Shown: piece after piece, positions 60,225 to 64,000 of the stretch
Layout of the letters: each line of letters begins with the position of its first letter
Position numbering within the stretch: position 1 is the first letter of the stretch
Assembly: GCA_019914945.1 (NCBI GenBank)
Contig: CM034109.1
Span: forward strand, 3,224,001-3,288,000
Direction of reading: 5' to 3'
From: Typha latifolia
Lineage: Eukaryota > Streptophyta > Magnoliopsida > Poales > Typhaceae
DNA length: 64,000 nucleotides
Notes under the pieces: model-generated
Told to the model about the DNA's origin: nothing
Databases searched by the model: none
Seen by the model: only the letters and a program-made list of their open reading frames with translations
Program-made: the position numbers and the translations under genes

Positions 60225-60271
60225 AATCTAATTATATTTTCTTTATTTGTTTTAGTATTGTAAAATAAGTT
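60225..60271 (+). repeat. 47-base direct repeat, left copy
   Basis: Identical to 62597-62643. The two copies bracket LTR G. It begins 'aatctaattatattttcttt'. Confidence 0.92.
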
Positions 60272-60277
60272 TTATAA

Positions 60278-62593
60278 TTTCAGAACCAGAAAAAAAAATA
60301 TTTGGGGGTTGAGAGAGGAGGGTGCACGTGCTCTGCACATGCAGCCCCTCCCCTCTCCCTCTCCCTCTCCCTCTCCCTCTCCGGCACACGACGAGGCGCT
60401 GATAAGGGGGGATTTCATCTAATCCGAATCTGATTAGATTTGATCCTCTTCTAATCTATAAATTAAACCCTAATCCTCTCTCTCTCCTCAACCCCTTCCC
60501 CAGCCTTCTTTTCCTCTATCGTTTTCTTTCTCTTCTCTCTGTCAGAGTCGTCGCTGTGGGATCAGATCGTCGGAGCATCGTCGGAGGATTTAAGGGCCAC
60601 CACACTCCTCCCCGGTGAGCCCTCTCTCATCCCTCTAGTTTAATTTAAATTTAAATAGGTAAATCAGAAATACCTAATTCATAGAATTCGGCCTCGTCGG
60701 CAAATCTGGCCGGCCGGCGACTTCGGGTCGCAACCGCATCGTCACCGGAAGCTTCGTGCTCCAAGCCGGTGTCGGTGATGTCCTCTAGGGAGCCCTCGTG
60801 GCTCCGATTGACGTCGACTTCGGTTTCGGCCGTCGGTGGTGAGTTCTCCACCTCGTGAGGACGACAAAGTAGAGAGAGAAAGAGAGAGAGAAGGAGCCGG
60901 TCGTGACCCGCCGCCGGCAGAGTCACCGACAACCACTCTATCTAGTTTTCTCTCTTCCTCGTGTCGGACGCGAGAGAGAGAGAAGAAGGGGTGGGTTGGG
61001 CTCGGATTTAACCCGAGCCAACCCCCTTTTTCTTTTAAATTCGGGTTGGGTTCGGGTTCAGGTTTGGATTTCGGATCCACAGACAAGACCCGAACCAATT
61101 AAATTGGATGGGCTGCGGGCTAAACCGCAGCCCAATCCATTTTCTCGGCTGGGCCTTGGCCCAGCCCGATTAGTTTCTTTTGGCTGGGCTTTGGCCCAGC
61201 ACGATTAGCTTCATTTTTGGAATGGGCTGGGCCAGCAGTAGCCCAGCCCAATCCAATGGGTAAATTTAAACCCATTTTAGTTCTTTTTGGTTTTTAAATT
61301 TTAAAAATATTATTATTATTCAAATTAAAATTTTAATTATTATTTATTATTTAATGTGGTGATTTTTAGTACGTGAGCTAGAGATTTGAGATTTCGGTTG
61401 TCTTACCTAGACTTAGGTGAGTAGGTGCACTCACATGTTTATTTTATTTTTTTTCGTAACTTAGTCAGACCATGTAAACTTTCTGTGTGCAATTTATTTA
61501 TTTCACCCTTACGTGTAAAAATTAAATTGTTGCAATTTCTGTGTACAAATCTATTTATTTCATCCGTACGTGCAAAAATTTAATTGTTATATTTTCTGTG
61601 TGCATTTAATTATTATATTCAGTGCATCACCATTCTTCGTGCAAATATTGAAATTTGTGAAAAGAAAAATAAGACTAGTATTGGTACGACTTAGAGAACA
61701 GTCCCGGTATAAATCGTTTGCGATTTTCCGTGGTGACTCAAGTCTATCTGGAAGTCCAGGGGAAAGTCCTAAATTAGATCACTGCGGTGACTTTCTTAGG
61801 TGACTCTGGTGGGGTTAGGGAACAGTCCTAGGATGAATGAGAAAATTTTCTACGTGACTCTAACTTTTCTCAACGGTTAGAGGAAAAGACAGAGTGTGTT
61901 GAACACAAGGTAATATCCTCTGATGACCCTAACCGGATCAGCTATGAAGAAAAGTCACGAGCGTCATCTCAAGGTGACTTATAGTTGATGTGGATCCACA
62001 GGGTTTAGACCCATTGAGACACATGACAGTATAAATATCAAAAGATATTAATATGTTGAAAACGTGCAAGGTTACAAGTTGTGACATCTCTCTATTGTTA
62101 TCATTGATATTATTTAGAGAGCATGCCTATTACATATTGTTATGGATATTATTGCTTTTAGTTTAATTTATTCAGCATTAATATGAATTAAAAATTATTT
62201 GGTTTTCGAGTGGATTCCACTCACTGAGCTATAATTGTTGGCTCATGGGTTCTATTGTTTTTATATTTGTTTATTTATTTCAGGTAATAGTCAGCGGAGC
62301 GACTGAGTGAGATGTACCCGGACTCCACCTCCACTTAAGATTCACCTATTTATCTTTCCGCTCTTTTAGATTTTATGCTTTAGATTAGAAGTTTTATCCA
62401 TTTAGTTTAGAGACTCAAAAACTTTAACATTGTTTTATCTTTATTGCAATTAGTTATAAAATTTAATAAAGCTCATTCTCATTTTGTTTATTTATTTTGC
62501 CATCGTACACGTAGAGAGTATTAATAAGGCTTCGTGCATCTCAAGCATATTGAGATGCATGGCCGGTCATGATTCCTATTTTGAGTCGTGACA
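60278..62593 (+). mobile_element. Solo LTR G, nested in LTR H
   Basis: 2,316 bases from TTTCAGAACCAG (a changed TGTAAGAACCAG) to GAGTCGTGACA. Short flanks TATAA (60273-60277 and 62594-62598) can serve as a 5-bp TSD, but a 47-base repeat also brackets it. Closely related to LTR E in the 5' third and to LTR D in the 3' half. It has the hairpin, CT tracts, GC-rich segment with 'ccggaagcttcgtgct', and TGGGCY palindromes (61105-61255). Open frames inside are not genes. Confidence 0.85.
60323..60343. repeat. 5' hairpin of LTR G
   Basis: TGCACGTGC, loop TCT, GCACATGCA: eight of nine pairs. Confidence 0.8.
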
Positions 62594-62596
62594 TAT

Positions 62597-62643
62597 AATC
62601 TAATTATATTTTCTTTATTTGTTTTAGTATTGTAAAATAAGTT
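62597..62643 (+). repeat. 47-base direct repeat, right copy
   Basis: Identical to 60225-60271. Confidence 0.92.
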
Positions 62644-62870
62644 ATATGAATTATAGCCCCTACGTGGGTATTTGTTTTGATGAGATATATGAATATGTAT
62701 TTTAGGGCTTGTTGCGGCCTATAATTTAGACTATATTTTGCTTGTCTTATTTGTGAAAATACTAGGTTTTATTCTGTATATTATATACAAATATTGACTA
62801 ACAGGTCATGCAAAAACTACATGGGTTCTACCCACGTGAAGAGCACGTGTATTTGGAGGTGGGTGTTTCG

Positions 62871-63640
62871 GTTAAACTGGTGGCAAAAGCTAATAAGAGG
62901 AGCTTCCACATGGTGGGGTCAACTACAAATATGTGTATGTTTCCTTCATGCCAACTATATATATATAGTTTTTCCAGCAATATCAAAATAGTCAACAATG
63001 AAACAGTTCCATCTATGATTATGTTGTTTAATTTTATAGACTATATGCATTGAAGAATTTATCTAAGACCAAAGCTTTACATGTAGCAAGATTTCTTGAA
63101 GGACTCATTCAACAATTTAGTATCAAATCATGCTTCAACCTATCTTCACTCTTAATGATGCAGTTTAGATAGCTACATCGATGGAGAAACAATTAAATCG
63201 ATCAAGTGAGAGGATTATCCCCTACAATAATTCTCTTATACAACAATTTCAGTAAGTCCATCATTGAACAAACTATGTATCCATGATTCAGTTATTCTCT
63301 AGTCCACTGAGAAATCCACTAATGTAATTAAATACCGCCTCTCAACCACTACGTCAAAGAATTCAATAGCATTATTGCCAAAACCAACTGAGAATAACAT
63401 TGTGTGAAACAACTCATATGTCGCTACAAATCCTATAAAGTGTTACCAATGTGGAAAAGTAGGAACGGTTCAAATCAATGCCTTAAGAGATAACCAATCA
63501 ATCTCATCGACTACATCAACTCTGGTGATTCAGTTTCTAGTATCCTAGAGGCAGTGTCTAACTAAACCCTTACATATAAAGGCAAATAACTCTCTTGAAC
63601 AGCGTGATGGTTCACCACCCACTACAAGAAATGCTGGAAG
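62871..63640 (+). pseudogene. Degraded gypsy gag fragment
   Basis: From about 63050 the + strand reads, with stops, KTKALHVARFLEGLIQQF (a typical gypsy gag segment) and at about 63438 KCYQCGKVG, the first half of a zinc knuckle. Further similarity is too weak to name. No LTR ends are seen. Confidence 0.5.
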
Positions 63641-64000
63641 TAGGATAGTTTGCATTATGTATATCATAGATGATCGTGCCAGTAATGGTACGGTATGGCA
63701 CCCCCCCGTGCCAACCCGTGCAGAGTTGTGCTGGTCTGACACGGCAACGTGCCGGTCATTGTGCCATGTGAAGCACTTTTTTTTAATTTTTCTTATTTTT
63801 ATTAATCATTATCAAATTAACTAATTAGTTGATCATTTAGAAGGCTTAGATAAAATTAATAGTAATGAGACTCAAGGTTCCCAGTATCGGGATCGGGATC
63901 AGTATCAGCCGTCCGTATCAGATCGGACAATTTTTTAATTACATAAAATTCTAAATATTATTTAAAAATACAAAAAAATGCAGAAAAATTTAGAAAAATG
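63641..64000. repeat. Dispersed repeat copies at the right edge
   Basis: 63660-63860 is the reverse-complement relative of 29540-29680 (GTGCC/GGCAC-rich core, then poly-T and an AT tail). 63870-64000 matches 17850-17975. No gene. Confidence 0.55.

Larger units (their letters stand above)
55708..62870 (+). mobile_element. Solo LTR H (TGTAACATCC family), interrupted by two insertions
   Basis: It starts TGTAACATCCC at 55708 and ends GGGTGTTTCG at 62870. Perfect 5-bp duplications GTTAA flank it (55703-55707 and 62871-62875). Removing the foldback element (56965-59038) and LTR G (60278-62593) leaves about 2.75 kb, the size of LTRs B and C. It has the A tract, hairpin, TGGGCY words (56475-56790), the 'gggatagagtgtat' block and the 3' ACGTG block. 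The matching TSD 7.1 kb apart is the main proof that both halves are one LTR. Confidence 0.85.

Noticed and set aside
60651..61208. Open frames on both strands
   Set aside because: They are inside LTR G and mirror the frames in LTR E; LTR leader-like sequence, not genes.

Overview
The window is nuclear DNA of a flowering plant. It has spliced genes with GT-AG introns, AT-rich introns and intergenic DNA, and a dense load of plant-type retrotransposons (Ty1-copia, Ty3-gypsy chromovirus, LINE, many solo LTRs) and foldback DNA elements. The FAN1 exons look most like monocot FAN1 proteins as I remember them; that placement is inference, and no species is claimed.

Only two host genes can be supported. 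(1) A two-exon BAHD acyltransferase on the + strand at 6619-8688. It appears intact, with HXXXD and DYGWG motifs and both splice junctions in phase 0. (2) The 3' half of FAN1, a DNA-repair nuclease, on the - strand from 54321 down to 15900. Seven phase-consistent exons are visible (1,476 coding bases, 491 residues), ending in a VRR-NUC nuclease domain. Two FAN1 introns are very large (about 20.4 kb and 15.4 kb), so about 38 kb of the window lies inside one gene. Its 5' exons were not found and probably lie to the right.

Layout: 1-6000, broken LTR pieces and two half-copies of a Mutator-like foldback element. 6619-8760, the BAHD gene. 9787-11924, solo LTR A (TSD CAAAG). 12063-13760, a Ty3-gypsy gag-protease remnant. 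15900-17451, the two last FAN1 exons. 17452-32826, giant FAN1 intron with solo LTR B (TSD AGTAA), solo LTR C, a 4.2-kb inverted array of ~220-bp repeats, and truncated LTR D. 32827-33100, FAN1 exon. 33101-53510, second giant intron with a degenerate copia element (37333-41955, TSD TATCA), solo LTR E (TSD GAGAA), an older gypsy LTR/gag fragment, and inside that fragment a Reina-like chromovirus (45747-52802). 53511-54321, four small FAN1 exons. 54490-54800, a LINE reverse-transcriptase scrap. 55708-62870, solo LTR H (TSD GTTAA), split by a 2.07-kb foldback element with a 9-bp TSD and by solo LTR G. 62871-64000, a gag fragment and dispersed repeats.

The most unusual signals are structural. First, six full-length solo LTRs of one superfamily share a short hairpin with a 3-nt loop close to the 5' end; its arms differ by compensatory changes between copies. 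A second, G-box-like hairpin sits just before the 3' end in several copies, and TGGGCY palindrome clusters lie in the body. Second, the chromovirus has an apparent 1.36-kb leader intron whose splicing would assemble the gag start codon across the junction. Third, a giant inverted array of ~220-bp repeats sits in a FAN1 intron. Boundaries, phases and TSDs were read by eye from the sequence; family names rest on remembered motifs and no search was run.
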